The translations under genes were made by a program, and so were the position numbers. Shown here one piece after another: positions 1-6,539 of a stretch of DNA of 9,704 bases. The stretch is taken from contig CAKTKX010000038.1 in assembly GCA_934572365.1 (NCBI GenBank), positions 1 to 9,704 of the forward strand, given 5' to 3'. The notes beneath the pieces were generated by a model. That model was not told where the DNA came from and did no database searches. It saw nothing but the letters and a program-made list of their open reading frames with translations. This DNA comes from an uncultured Oscillospiraceae bacterium. GTDB taxonomy: Bacteria; Bacillota; Clostridia; Oscillospirales; Oscillospiraceae. Each line of letters starts with the position of its first letter. The first letter of the stretch is position 1.

Positions 1-983
1 ATGGCAAAGTCCAGAGCGTCGGCAACCATGTTCAGCTGCTTTTCCGTCATGTGCAGATATTCAGCGGATACCACCCCAGAATCCTCGCTGAGAATTTCGG
101 GGTTTGCGTCCAGCCATACGGTCATCAACGCGTCTCCCCGGTCACAGATGATATAGCCCCTCTCCTGACTGGGAGAGGTCAGAATCAGTACGGTATTTCC
201 GGTGGAGGTGGTGTAGTTCCGCTCCACCCAGTCGCCGCTGTCTTCCAGCGTGAAATATTCCCGACTGAAGGTGTCCTGCCTGTTCCAGTAGAGTGCGCCG
301 CTGGTTCGGGTCACTTCATAGCCTTGATTTTCCGGAAAGGCAAAGTTCATCCACAGATAGAAGTTCCCGGTATCGTAGCAGCTGCCCTCATCGATGTCAA
401 TGCTGACATCCTGACTGTCCCGCACGAACCGCTCCACACCCAGGACGTCGCACATGTTCCGGGTGGTGCGGAATGCCAGAAGCTGCCCCTCCGGCTTTAA
501 GCCGTATTGTTCCGCCAGCTCCGTTGCCTTGGCATCCATGACATCTCTGTAGTTGTCCCAGTAGCCCTCCGGCAGGGTGCCGGCTTTGCCCATTTCCTCG
601 CCGTCGGTCGTGTATTTGGTTTGGAAGGCGTAGAAATCCGCACACGCCTTATAGGCGTCGGAGCCTTCCAGACCGGCCATGGTCAGGGTGGTGGTGTTGA
701 CGGTGTGAGGGTCTTCCACATAAACTCCGTCCACCACGGAATAATCCCGCTGTGCCGTTCCCGTTCCGATTTTTACGTTTTCCAGTTTCAGCACATAGAC
801 GACGGCGCACCCCACCAGCAGAAGCAGCAGCGCGATCAGCGCCGCAATTAGCAGCGGACGGCGGATGGGACGGTGCGTCTTCCCGCCTCCTTGATTCTGG
901 GCGGGGAACTGTCCGGTTTCCGCGTTTTCAATGAGATCGTCGCCGATATACTGTAGACCCCGAAAAATATCCTTTCCGTTCAT
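1..983 (-). CDS. Membrane protein, probable sensor/anti-sigma partner of the ECF sigma factor (partial, C-terminus outside window)
   Basis: The minus-strand frame is open from an ATG at 983 to the window edge, about 327 codons, with no stop. The ATG overlaps the sigma-factor stop as ATGA, and the ribosome site (AGGAGG) lies inside the sigma gene. Residues 1-42 are a short soluble segment starting MNGKDIFRGLQYIGDD and ending in a basic patch (K35, R38, R41, R42). Residues 43-65 are a strongly hydrophobic helix. The rest is predicted to be extracytoplasmic, rich in Trp, Tyr and acidic residues. No catalytic motif was recognised. Its position directly after an ECF sigma gene, with a small cytoplasmic N-terminus, one membrane pass and a large outer domain, fits a signal-sensing anti-sigma protein; that role is inference. 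Similar short N-termini followed by an Arg-rich patch and a helix occur in sigma-linked proteins of clostridia (family knowledge). An LVGC lipobox-like motif ends the helix core at C59, so lipid attachment cannot be excluded. Confidence 0.8.
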   Translation of the reverse strand, partial: MNGKDIFRGLQYIGDDLIENAETGQFPAQNQGGGKTHRPIRRPLLIAALIALLLLLVGCAVVYVLKLENVKIGTGTAQRDYSVVDGVYVEDPHTVNTTTLTMAGLEGSDAYKACADFYAFQTKYTTDGEEMGKAGTLPEGYWDNYRDVMDAKATELAEQYGLKPEGQLLAFRTTRNMCDVLGVERFVRDSQDVSIDIDEGSCYDTGNFYLWMNFAFPENQGYEVTRTSGALYWNRQDTFSREYFTLEDSGDWVERNYTTSTGNTVLILTSPSQERGYIICDRGDALMTVWLDANPEILSEDSGVVSAEYLHMTEKQLNMVADALDFA

Positions 984-1534
984 ACGCGAATGCCCTCCTT
1001 TGCAAGATATGCCGAAAGCTTTTGCTTCGTCCGGTTCAGCCGCATTTGTACGGCACTTTCGCTGATGCCGTACCGGGCGGCAATTTCCGCAATGGTATCC
1101 ACGTACCAGTACCGGCGGAGAAAGACCATCTGATTGTCCGGGGTCAGGGTTCGGAGGAATGCGTCCAGAAGCTGTCCTAGCTCCCGGGCGTCCGCCGCGC
1201 TGTCCCGGTAGGTGTCCGGAATGCAGTTTTCCATTTCCTGGGTCAGGGTCACGACCTCCGCTTTCCGCTTCTGGGCGTTTTTCCAGACCACCTTTTTCAG
1301 GGCGAAATTCCGGCAGATCTTGGCGATGTACGCGAAGAAATGCTCCGGACGCTTGGGCGGGATCGTGTTCCACGCTTTTAAGTAGGTATCGCTGACGCTT
1401 TCCTCCGCGTCCTGACCGTTTTCCACGATCCGGTCTGCCAGATGATACAGCCGCCGCCCGTAGGCAGCATCGGTATGCCGGATGGCGTCCTCATTTCTGG
1501 CGAAGAACATATCTATGATTTTGCCGTCATCCAT
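980..1534 (-). CDS. ECF-type RNA polymerase sigma factor (sigma-70 family)
   Basis: This 184-aa protein has the usual ECF length and two-domain layout. Region 2 spans about residues 22-90 and includes the DAEESVSDTYLKAWNTIPP segment typical of region 2.2/2.3. Region 4 spans about 122-178 and has a helix-turn-helix around 148-170 (IAEIAARYGISESAVQMRL). There is no region 3 or long N-terminus. The ATG at 1534 follows a GAGGTGA ribosome site about 6 nt upstream. The gene overlaps the downstream membrane-protein gene by 4 nt, so the two are almost certainly translationally coupled, as in classic sigma/anti-sigma operons. It should direct RNA polymerase to a small regulon in response to a signal passed by its partner; the signal cannot be read from the sequence. 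The operon starts after the terminator at 1620-1646, so it is probably a separate transcription unit. Group assignment is secure; the ECF subgroup is not. Confidence 0.93.
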   Translation of the reverse strand: MDDGKIIDMFFARNEDAIRHTDAAYGRRLYHLADRIVENGQDAEESVSDTYLKAWNTIPPKRPEHFFAYIAKICRNFALKKVVWKNAQKRKAEVVTLTQEMENCIPDTYRDSAADARELGQLLDAFLRTLTPDNQMVFLRRYWYVDTIAEIAARYGISESAVQMRLNRTKQKLSAYLAKEGIRV

Positions 1535-1583
1535 GTTTGGTCACCTCACTTGTAGTTTGTCCTTCACCCCTATAGATCGATTT

Positions 1584-1610
1584 TGCACGCAAAACCTCAC
1601 GCATTTTTCA
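1584..1610 (-). promoter_or_regulatory. Possible ECF-style promoter of the sigma operon (tentative)
   Basis: Reading the minus strand, TGAAAA (1610-1605) is followed after 15 nt by CGTG (1589-1586). This loosely resembles ECF promoters with a TGAAAC-like -35 and a CGT-containing -10, which would make the operon autoregulated. A weak alternative is a housekeeping-like TATAGG at 1574-1569, but it has no good -35. Neither is strong. The interval between the terminator and the sigma start is only about 85 nt, so a promoter of some kind must lie here or upstream. Confidence 0.25.
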
Positions 1611-1619
1611 AAAAATTTT

Positions 1620-1646
1620 GAAAAATGGCGTGGCCGAAGCCACGCC
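1620..1646 (-). terminator. Rho-independent terminator after the S4/DUF896 operon
   Basis: On the minus strand an 8-bp perfect stem (GGCGTGGC, TTCG tetraloop, GCCACGCC; 1646-1627) is followed by ATTTTTC, the uridine tract. It starts 2 nt after the DUF896 stop codon. The cUUCGg-type loop and GC-rich stem make this a textbook intrinsic terminator. It separates the S4/DUF896 unit from the sigma operon. Confidence 0.92.
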
Positions 1647-1648
1647 GC

Positions 1649-1855
1649 TCAGGATTTCTTCTCCACCTTCCGCTTGACACCGTCGGTGCCGATGATGTAG
1701 GTGTTTTCCAGCTGACCCACCAGATTGGCCTTGACGGAATCGATGTAGATTCGCCGCAGCTTGTCCCGCTCCGTCAGTTCTTCGGGGGTCAAGCCCTCTG
1801 CTTTTGCTTTCTTTGTCAGAATGTTGATTCTGGCGATCACTTCGTCCATTTTCAT
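1649..1855 (-). CDS. DUF896 (YnzC-like) small protein
   Basis: This 68-aa protein has the DUF896 pattern. An N-terminal helix pair (EVIARINILTKKAKAEG) is followed by LTPEELTERDKLRRIYIDSVKANL and a charged tail ending KRKVEKKS. B. subtilis YnzC is about the same size and has the same IARIN-LTxEE-LRxxY signature (family knowledge). The biochemical role is not established; ynzC lies in an SOS-inducible operon in Bacillus. The gene begins 15 nt after the S4 gene stop and should be co-transcribed with it. Its ribosome site is weak: GAGG sits 13 nt before the ATG at 1855. A second ATG at 1849, giving MDEVIARIN, is an equally plausible start. A strong terminator follows immediately. Confidence 0.88.
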   Translation of the reverse strand: MKMDEVIARINILTKKAKAEGLTPEELTERDKLRRIYIDSVKANLVGQLENTYIIGTDGVKRKVEKKS

Positions 1856-1870
1856 ACTTCTTGTAAAACC

Positions 1871-2656
1871 TCACACATACCGGTGGATAACCACCGAAAT
1901 TCTGTCCTTTTTTGTCCGGCCGTTGATGGCCGCAAGCTTGATTTTTCCCAGCCCCCAGACGGAGATTTTCGCGCCCTCCGGGACGGGCTTGTCCGGTTTT
2001 TCGCAGGGAAGACCGTCAATGGCGGCTTTTCCGGCGGTTACGTACTGGGCGGCGAGACTCCGCCCGATGCGAAAGCCGGAGGAAATGACGCTGTCCAGCC
2101 GCAGCGACGCCAGCGTGTCCCGGATCTCCATGATTTCCGGCTCTGGGATGTGGACGTCCGAAAGGGGAATTTGGCGCAAATGCAGCTTCGTCCGTCCGGC
2201 GGAGGTGAAGTTCTGCAATAAATAGGGGGCAATCTCCGCCGTGACGAAAAAGTCGCAGCTGCCCTTGTTCACGCAGATGTCGCCCACGGTCTCCCGGCCG
2301 ACGCCCGCGCCCATCAGCGCCCCCAGAAAGTCCCGGTGGCTGGGGCTGTCCCCCTGAAAGAACGCGGTGCGCAGACACACGCAGGGGCTGTCTTCGCCGT
2401 AGAGACTGGTTTCGTCCAGATAGTCCGGCAGAAAAATCAGCATTTTCCGTTCCGCGTCCCCGTAGCCGCCGAAAGCGTACAGCCCCTCCTGCTCGCCGAA
2501 GAGATATTTTGCCATTTCCAGCTCCCGGGGGGAGAGAAAGCAGGTGGCGGCGGGGATATTCTTCCGCATTCCCGCGTTCATTTTGTCCCAGAGCTTCGCC
2601 AGAAGCAGCCGATCCTCGGCGGACTGGGCGATTTTTTCAATGTTGCTTCGTTCCAT
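1871..2656 (-). CDS. ylmH: S4-domain RNA-binding protein, YlmH family
   Basis: From the ATG at 2656 the product is 261 aa, close to the roughly 257 aa of B. subtilis YlmH. The N-terminal part carries the family-typical FLSPRE motif near residue 42. The C-terminal S4 RNA-binding domain spans about 187-250 (FRIGRSLAAQYVTAGKAAID, then a KPDKPVPEGAKISVWGLGK segment). YlmH proteins bind ribosomes or tRNA; B. subtilis YlmH has been implicated in ribosome-associated quality control, so a role rescuing or processing stalled ribosomes is likely here. An in-frame ATG at 2683 was rejected because it lies upstream of the predicted -10 box (2677-2672); the 2656 ATG has GGTGA 4-5 nt upstream. In many Firmicutes ylmH sits in the ylm/divIVA cluster, but here it is followed by a DUF896 gene. 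Confidence 0.9.
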   Translation of the reverse strand: MERSNIEKIAQSAEDRLLLAKLWDKMNAGMRKNIPAATCFLSPRELEMAKYLFGEQEGLYAFGGYGDAERKMLIFLPDYLDETSLYGEDSPCVCLRTAFFQGDSPSHRDFLGALMGAGVGRETVGDICVNKGSCDFFVTAEIAPYLLQNFTSAGRTKLHLRQIPLSDVHIPEPEIMEIRDTLASLRLDSVISSGFRIGRSLAAQYVTAGKAAIDGLPCEKPDKPVPEGAKISVWGLGKIKLAAINGRTKKDRISVVIHRYV

Positions 2657-2671
2657 GCAATCACCAATGGT

Positions 2672-2700
2672 AGTATACCACAACTTTTGCCATGTGGGAA
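2672..2700 (-). promoter_or_regulatory. Promoter of the ylmH-DUF896 operon
   Basis: On the minus strand the -10 is TATACT (2677-2672), preceded by TGG to give an extended -10. A 17-nt spacer separates it from TTCCCA (2700-2695), which matches 4 of 6 bases of TTGACA. The predicted start near 2665 leaves a leader of only about 9 nt before the ATG at 2656. Confidence 0.6.
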
Positions 2701-2710
2701 GAAGTTTTTC

Positions 2711-2739
2711 TTGTATGACGGCGGCGGGTAGAGTATAAT
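2711..2739 (+). promoter_or_regulatory. Promoter of the flavoprotein/CPBP operon
   Basis: A consensus TATAAT (2734-2739) lies 17 nt after TTGTAT (2711-2716), a weak -35. The predicted start is near 2746. The leader holds a GC-rich palindrome (CGCCCC/GGGGCG, 2753-2765) just before the AAAGGA ribosome site of the first gene. The palindrome has a one-base centre, so it would not fold into a stable RNA hairpin without opening several pairs. The ylmH promoter lies back-to-back with this one. Confidence 0.65.
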
Positions 2740-2779
2740 AGGGGAAAAAGGACGCCCCGGGGGCGGAAAGGAATCGGAC

Positions 2780-3994
2780 ATGGTGACAGGAATCATCGGC
2801 GCGGGGGCGTCGGGAATGGCGGCGGCGCTGGCTGCGGCGGAAAACGAAAGCGGGCAGGTCGTCCTCATGGAGCGGCAGGCGAGGGTCGGGCGCAAGCTTC
2901 AGGCCACCGGCAACGGACGCTGCAATTTATCCAATCTGCATGGCACGTCCGGCGGCTACCACGGGGAAAATCCGGGGTTTGCCGACTACGCGCTGGGGAA
3001 GTTTCCCCCTGCGGCGGCGCTGGAATGGTTCCGGGGGCTGGGGCTGCTCACCGTGACGGAGGAATCCGGGCGGGTGTATCCCTATTCCGACCAGGCAAAT
3101 TCCGTGGTGGATGTGCTGCGGTTTGCCCTGGAAAAGCCGAATATCACGGTAAAGCTGGGATTTGAAGCGGAAAAAGTGAAGAAAACAGCCTCCGGCTTCC
3201 GGATCATTTCCGGGGACGAAACGGTGGAATGCGACAGGCTCATCGTCGCCTGCGGCGGCCTTGCGGGGACGAAGCTGGGGGGCAGCATGTCCGGCTATCA
3301 AATTCTGCGAAGCTTCGGCCACAGCTGCACCCGGCTTCGTCCGGCGCTGGTGCAGCTGAAAAGCAGCTGGAACGCGGCTGCAAGCCTGAAAGGCGTCCGC
3401 GCAAACTGCCATGCGGTCATTCTCCACGACGGAAAACGGTTTTCCGAAAGCACGGGGGAGCTGCAATTTACCCAGTACGGCCTCAGCGGGCCGGTGATTT
3501 TCGAGGTGTCCAGGGATGTATGTCAGGGCGGCGGCGAGTGGCTCTGCCGGCTGGATTTTTTGCCGGATATGGCAGAGGACGTCTTGATATCGGAACTAAA
3601 ACGGCGCAGAACGACCAATCTCCCCGTCTCGGAGCTGTTCACGGGAATCCTGCACAACCGCCTTGGCCGAGTGCTGACCCAGACGGCGGGGATTTCTCCC
3701 AGCGGCGCGGTTGCCGGCCTTTCCGACGAGGAGCTGCGTCAGGCCGCCCACGGGGCGAAGGCGCTGAGCGTACATCTGACCGAGCCCATGGGCATGGACA
3801 GCGCCCAGGTGACGGCGGGGGGCATCCTCACGTCGGAATTTGACGAAACGACCATGGAAAGCCGTCTTGTTCCGGGGCTTTACGCCTGCGGAGAGGTCTT
3901 AGATATTGACGGGGACTGCGGCGGCTACAATTTACAGTGGGCGTGGAGCTCCGGCCGTCTGGCCGGGCAGAGCGCCGGGAGGAGCGACACATGA
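2780..3994 (+). CDS. BaiN/HI0933-type NAD(P)/FAD-dependent oxidoreductase
   Basis: This 404-aa flavoprotein opens with a Rossmann FAD-binding motif (GAGASG, residues 7-12) and the acidic residue E31 at the end of strand 2. The HI0933/YhiN/BaiN signature GRKLQATGNGRCNLSN follows at 37-52. The C-terminal FAD-closing motif spans about 366-396 (GLYACGEVLDIDGDCGGYN, then WAWSSGRLAG). The length fits the family at about 400 aa. Some members (BaiN) reduce bile-acid intermediates in gut clostridia, but most are uncharacterised housekeeping flavoproteins. No other bai-like gene is visible here, so I do not assign a bile-acid role. The ATG at 2780 has AAAGGA 7 nt upstream. The stop overlaps the next start as ATGA, so it is coupled to a second flavoprotein. 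Confidence 0.92.
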   Translation: MVTGIIGAGASGMAAALAAAENESGQVVLMERQARVGRKLQATGNGRCNLSNLHGTSGGYHGENPGFADYALGKFPPAAALEWFRGLGLLTVTEESGRVYPYSDQANSVVDVLRFALEKPNITVKLGFEAEKVKKTASGFRIISGDETVECDRLIVACGGLAGTKLGGSMSGYQILRSFGHSCTRLRPALVQLKSSWNAAASLKGVRANCHAVILHDGKRFSESTGELQFTQYGLSGPVIFEVSRDVCQGGGEWLCRLDFLPDMAEDVLISELKRRRTTNLPVSELFTGILHNRLGRVLTQTAGISPSGAVAGLSDEELRQAAHGAKALSVHLTEPMGMDSAQVTAGGILTSEFDETTMESRLVPGLYACGEVLDIDGDCGGYNLQWAWSSGRLAGQSAGRSDT

Positions 3995-5598
3995 TCCGTT
4001 TAAGCGATATTTCCCTACCGCCGGAACACAGCGCCCACCAGCTGCCCTTTGAGGCCGCGCGGATGCTGCGTATCCCCAATTCTAAAGTCCGCGGCGTGCG
4101 GATTGTCCGGCGGAGTGTGGACGCCCGGAAAAAGCCCAACGTGCGCATTATCTACACCATCGACGTGACGGTGGATGGCAGCGAAAAAAAGATATTAAAG
4201 CAAAGCGGCTGCAAGCGGGCGTCCGTCGCCCCGGCGACCCGCTACCGCCCGCCAAAGTCCGCCGGTTTGCCGGAAAAACGCCCGGTGGTGGTGGGCTTCG
4301 GCCCAGGGGGGATGTTTGCCGCGCTGATTTTGGCGCTGGCAGGCTGGAAGCCGCTGGTTCTGGAGCGGGGAGAGGACGCCGCATCCCGCCATGCCAAGGT
4401 GGAAAAATTCTTCCAAACGGGCGAGCTGGATCCGAAAAGCAACGTCCAGTTCGGCGAGGGCGGCGCGGGAACCTTCTCCGACGGCAAGCTGAACACCGGG
4501 GTCAACAACCCCAGAATCGGCTGGATCCTGGAACAGTTCGTGGCGGCGGGTGCGAGGGAGGACATCCTCTACGACGCCAAGCCCCACGTCGGCACCGACG
4601 TGCTGCTGACCGTGGTGCAGAATCTGCGCAAACGCATTATCTCCCTGGGGGGCGAGGTGCGGTTCAACACCCAGGTCACCGGCCTGTGTACGGAAAATGG
4701 CCGCCTGACAGGGCTGAAAATCGCCGACGGGACGGTCATCCCCTGTGACTGGGCGGTACTGGCCATCGGACACAGCGCCCGGGATACCTTTGAAATGCTG
4801 GACGCTTCCGGCGTTCCCATGGAGCCGAAACCCTTCGCCATGGGCGTGCGCATTGAGCACCGGCAGCGGGACATTGATACAGCCCAGTACGGCGGCGAAA
4901 ATCCCGCGCTGCCCCCGGCGGATTATAAGCTGGTTGAGCACCTGGACGGGGAAACGGTGTACACCTTCTGCATGTGTCCGGGCGGGTACGTGGTGGCGGC
5001 GGCCAGCGAGGAGGGGCGGGTGGTCACCAACGGCATGAGCTATGCCGACCGGGACGGAGAAAACGCCAACGCGGCGCTGCTGGTGACGGTGAATCCCGCC
5101 GATTTCCCCTATGAGGGCAATCTTGGCGGAATGCGCTGGCAGCGGGAAATAGAGGAAAACGCCTACCGCGTCAGCGGCAGCTACCGCGCCCCGGCGCAGA
5201 AGGTAGGGGATTTCCTCGCAGGAAGACCCAGCGTCGGGGCAGGGCGGGTAGCGCCGACCTACCGCCCGGGGGTGACCTGGTGCGATTTGCACGACGTGCT
5301 TCCCGGGAAGATCACCGACGCCATTGCCCGGACGCTGCCCCGGCTGGACGGGAAACTGAAAGGCTTTGCAAACCCGGACGCGGTGATGACCGCGCCGGAG
5401 ACCCGCAGTTCCTCCCCGGTGCGGATTATCCGGGATTCGAACCGGCAGTCCTCCCTTCGGGGGCTGTACCCCACGGGAGAAGGGGCGGGCTATGCCGGGG
5501 GCATTATGTCCGCGGCCATCGACGGCATCATGACGGCGGAAGCGATCATTATGGAGGAAAGCTATGAACGAGAAACAGATCAACAAATGGCTCCGTAA
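3991..5598 (+). CDS. FAD-dependent dehydrogenase, COG2509 type
   Basis: From the ATG at 3991 the product is 535 aa. An upstream in-frame ATG at 3937 was rejected because it lies deep inside the previous gene, whereas 3991 overlaps that gene's stop by 4 nt and has GGGAGGAG about 8 nt upstream. Residues 1-90 form the small N-terminal domain of this family, with an RRSVDARKKPN segment at 40-50. The FAD Rossmann motif GFGPGG is at 102-107, with E125 as the probable ribose-binding acid. A highly conserved block NVQFGEGGAGTFSDGKLNTG is at 151-170. The C-terminal motif GLYPTGEGAGYAGGI is at about 491-505. COG2509 proteins are cytosolic flavoproteins related to electron-transfer dehydrogenases; their substrate is unknown. 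It overlaps the CPBP gene by 35 nt. Confidence 0.92.
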   Translation: MIRLSDISLPPEHSAHQLPFEAARMLRIPNSKVRGVRIVRRSVDARKKPNVRIIYTIDVTVDGSEKKILKQSGCKRASVAPATRYRPPKSAGLPEKRPVVVGFGPGGMFAALILALAGWKPLVLERGEDAASRHAKVEKFFQTGELDPKSNVQFGEGGAGTFSDGKLNTGVNNPRIGWILEQFVAAGAREDILYDAKPHVGTDVLLTVVQNLRKRIISLGGEVRFNTQVTGLCTENGRLTGLKIADGTVIPCDWAVLAIGHSARDTFEMLDASGVPMEPKPFAMGVRIEHRQRDIDTAQYGGENPALPPADYKLVEHLDGETVYTFCMCPGGYVVAAASEEGRVVTNGMSYADRDGENANAALLVTVNPADFPYEGNLGGMRWQREIEENAYRVSGSYRAPAQKVGDFLAGRPSVGAGRVAPTYRPGVTWCDLHDVLPGKITDAIARTLPRLDGKLKGFANPDAVMTAPETRSSSPVRIIRDSNRQSSLRGLYPTGEGAGYAGGIMSAAIDGIMTAEAIIMEESYERETDQQMAP

Positions 5599-6520
5599 GC
5601 GCTTCAGCCCCATGGGCTGGACACTGGTGGGATATTATGTCCTGATGAATATTCTGGTTTCCGTGGCGATGCTGCGGGATGTGATCGCGGGATACCTGAA
5701 CGCGTTCGCGGAGGGGAATTTCCAGTATGTTCCGGATACGGCGGCTCTGGCCGGAAACGCCTGGGGGTACATCGTTTCCGCAGCCGTCGCGCTGGGGATC
5801 CTGTACGCCTGGAAGGGCAGTCAGTTCTGGGGCGGAGAGGTGCTGAGACGGGAAAAGCCCATGAAGCCGGGAATTTTCCTGTGCATGATGTGCCTGTGCG
5901 CCGGGACGCAGATGGTCAATTCGGTTTGGATCAATCTTCTTGAGCTGGTGATGAACTGCTTCGGCCGGTCTGCCACCGGGACATTGGACGCCGTTTCCGG
6001 CAGCTCGGACACCGTCAGCATGTTCCTGTATGCGTCACTCCTGGCGCCCATTTCGGAGGAACTGATCTTCCGGGGCTTCATCCTGCGGTCGCTGCGGCCT
6101 TACGGCAAGCGATTTGCCATTTTGGGTTCCGCGTTCCTCTTTGGGCTGTTCCATGGGAACCTGCTGCAAACGCCCTATGCGTTCCTGGTGGGGCTGGTGC
6201 TGGGGTATGCGGCGGCGGAGTATTCCGTCGGCTGGTCCATGGCACTCCATATTTTCAACAATCTGGTGCTGGCCGACCTTCTGAGCCGTCTGACGGCAAG
6301 CTTGCCGGAAATGGCGGTATCGGCAGTGAATCTCACGGTTTTCGGCGGATTTTTTGCGGCGGCGGTGGCAATCCTGATCGCCAACCGCGTCCGTGTCCGG
6401 GCGTACATCCAAAGCGAGTGGATCGACCGCCGGTGCCTGAAATGCTTCTTTCTGAACGCCGGCGTGATTGTCCTGACTGTTCTGATGCTTATTAACATGA
6501 TTTTGACGCTGTCCGCATAA
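5564..6520 (+). CDS. CPBP family intramembrane glutamic-type endopeptidase
   Basis: This 318-aa polytopic membrane protein carries all three CPBP (Rce1/Abi-like) motifs. EE at 165-166 with R170 is in SEELIFRGF, F193xxxH197 is in FGLFHGN, and H229xxxN233 is in HIFNN. Hydrophobic segments are visible near 20-40, 66-84, 102-130, 150-165, 185-218, 222-240, 255-275 and 295-317. CPBP enzymes cleave substrates in the membrane; in bacteria they have been linked to bacteriocin immunity and peptide maturation, but this substrate is unknown. The ATG at 5564 has GGAGGAAAG 5-8 nt upstream and lies 35 nt inside the preceding gene, so translation is coupled. An unusual feature is a cysteine cluster in one membrane segment (C107, C110, C112) and a CLKC pair at 291-294. 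Its stop codon forms the loop of the terminator hairpin. Confidence 0.9.
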   Translation: MNEKQINKWLRKRFSPMGWTLVGYYVLMNILVSVAMLRDVIAGYLNAFAEGNFQYVPDTAALAGNAWGYIVSAAVALGILYAWKGSQFWGGEVLRREKPMKPGIFLCMMCLCAGTQMVNSVWINLLELVMNCFGRSATGTLDAVSGSSDTVSMFLYASLLAPISEELIFRGFILRSLRPYGKRFAILGSAFLFGLFHGNLLQTPYAFLVGLVLGYAAAEYSVGWSMALHIFNNLVLADLLSRLTASLPEMAVSAVNLTVFGGFFAAAVAILIANRVRVRAYIQSEWIDRRCLKCFFLNAGVIVLTVLMLINMILTLSA

Positions 6521-6531
6521 TGCGGACAGCG
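6507..6531. terminator. Shared hairpin between convergent genes
   Basis: A perfect 11-bp inverted repeat (CGCTGTCCGCA, loop TAA, TGCGGACAGCG) spans the end of the CPBP gene; the loop is its stop codon. On the plus strand it is followed by CCAATTCTTTA, a weak U-tract, and on the minus strand by TCAAAATC, also weak. It lies 8 nt beyond the DUF1294 stop. It could terminate transcription from both sides, but poor U-tracts make efficiency uncertain. Confidence 0.65.
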
Positions 6532-6539
6532 CCAATTCT

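Noticed and set aside
1625..2225. Plus-strand open frames of 198 and 154 codons over the S4 and DUF896 genes
   Set aside because: Both are antisense to recognised proteins, and one begins inside the terminator hairpin of the opposite strand.
2657..2683. Nine-residue N-terminal extension of the S4 protein (ATG at 2683)
   Set aside because: The ATG lies upstream of the predicted -10 box, so it would not be in the mRNA. The family-like N-terminus begins at 2656.
2780..3994. Bile-acid 7-dehydroxylation function for the BaiN-like flavoprotein
   Set aside because: The family is broad and no other bai-operon gene is present nearby, so a bile-acid role is not supported by context.
4195..5613. A 472-codon minus-strand open frame opposite the COG2509 dehydrogenase gene
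   Set aside because: It is antisense to a clear FAD-dehydrogenase with conserved motifs along its full length. Its translation is rich in Arg, His, Gly and Pro without domain motifs, typical of a shadow frame in GC-rich DNA.
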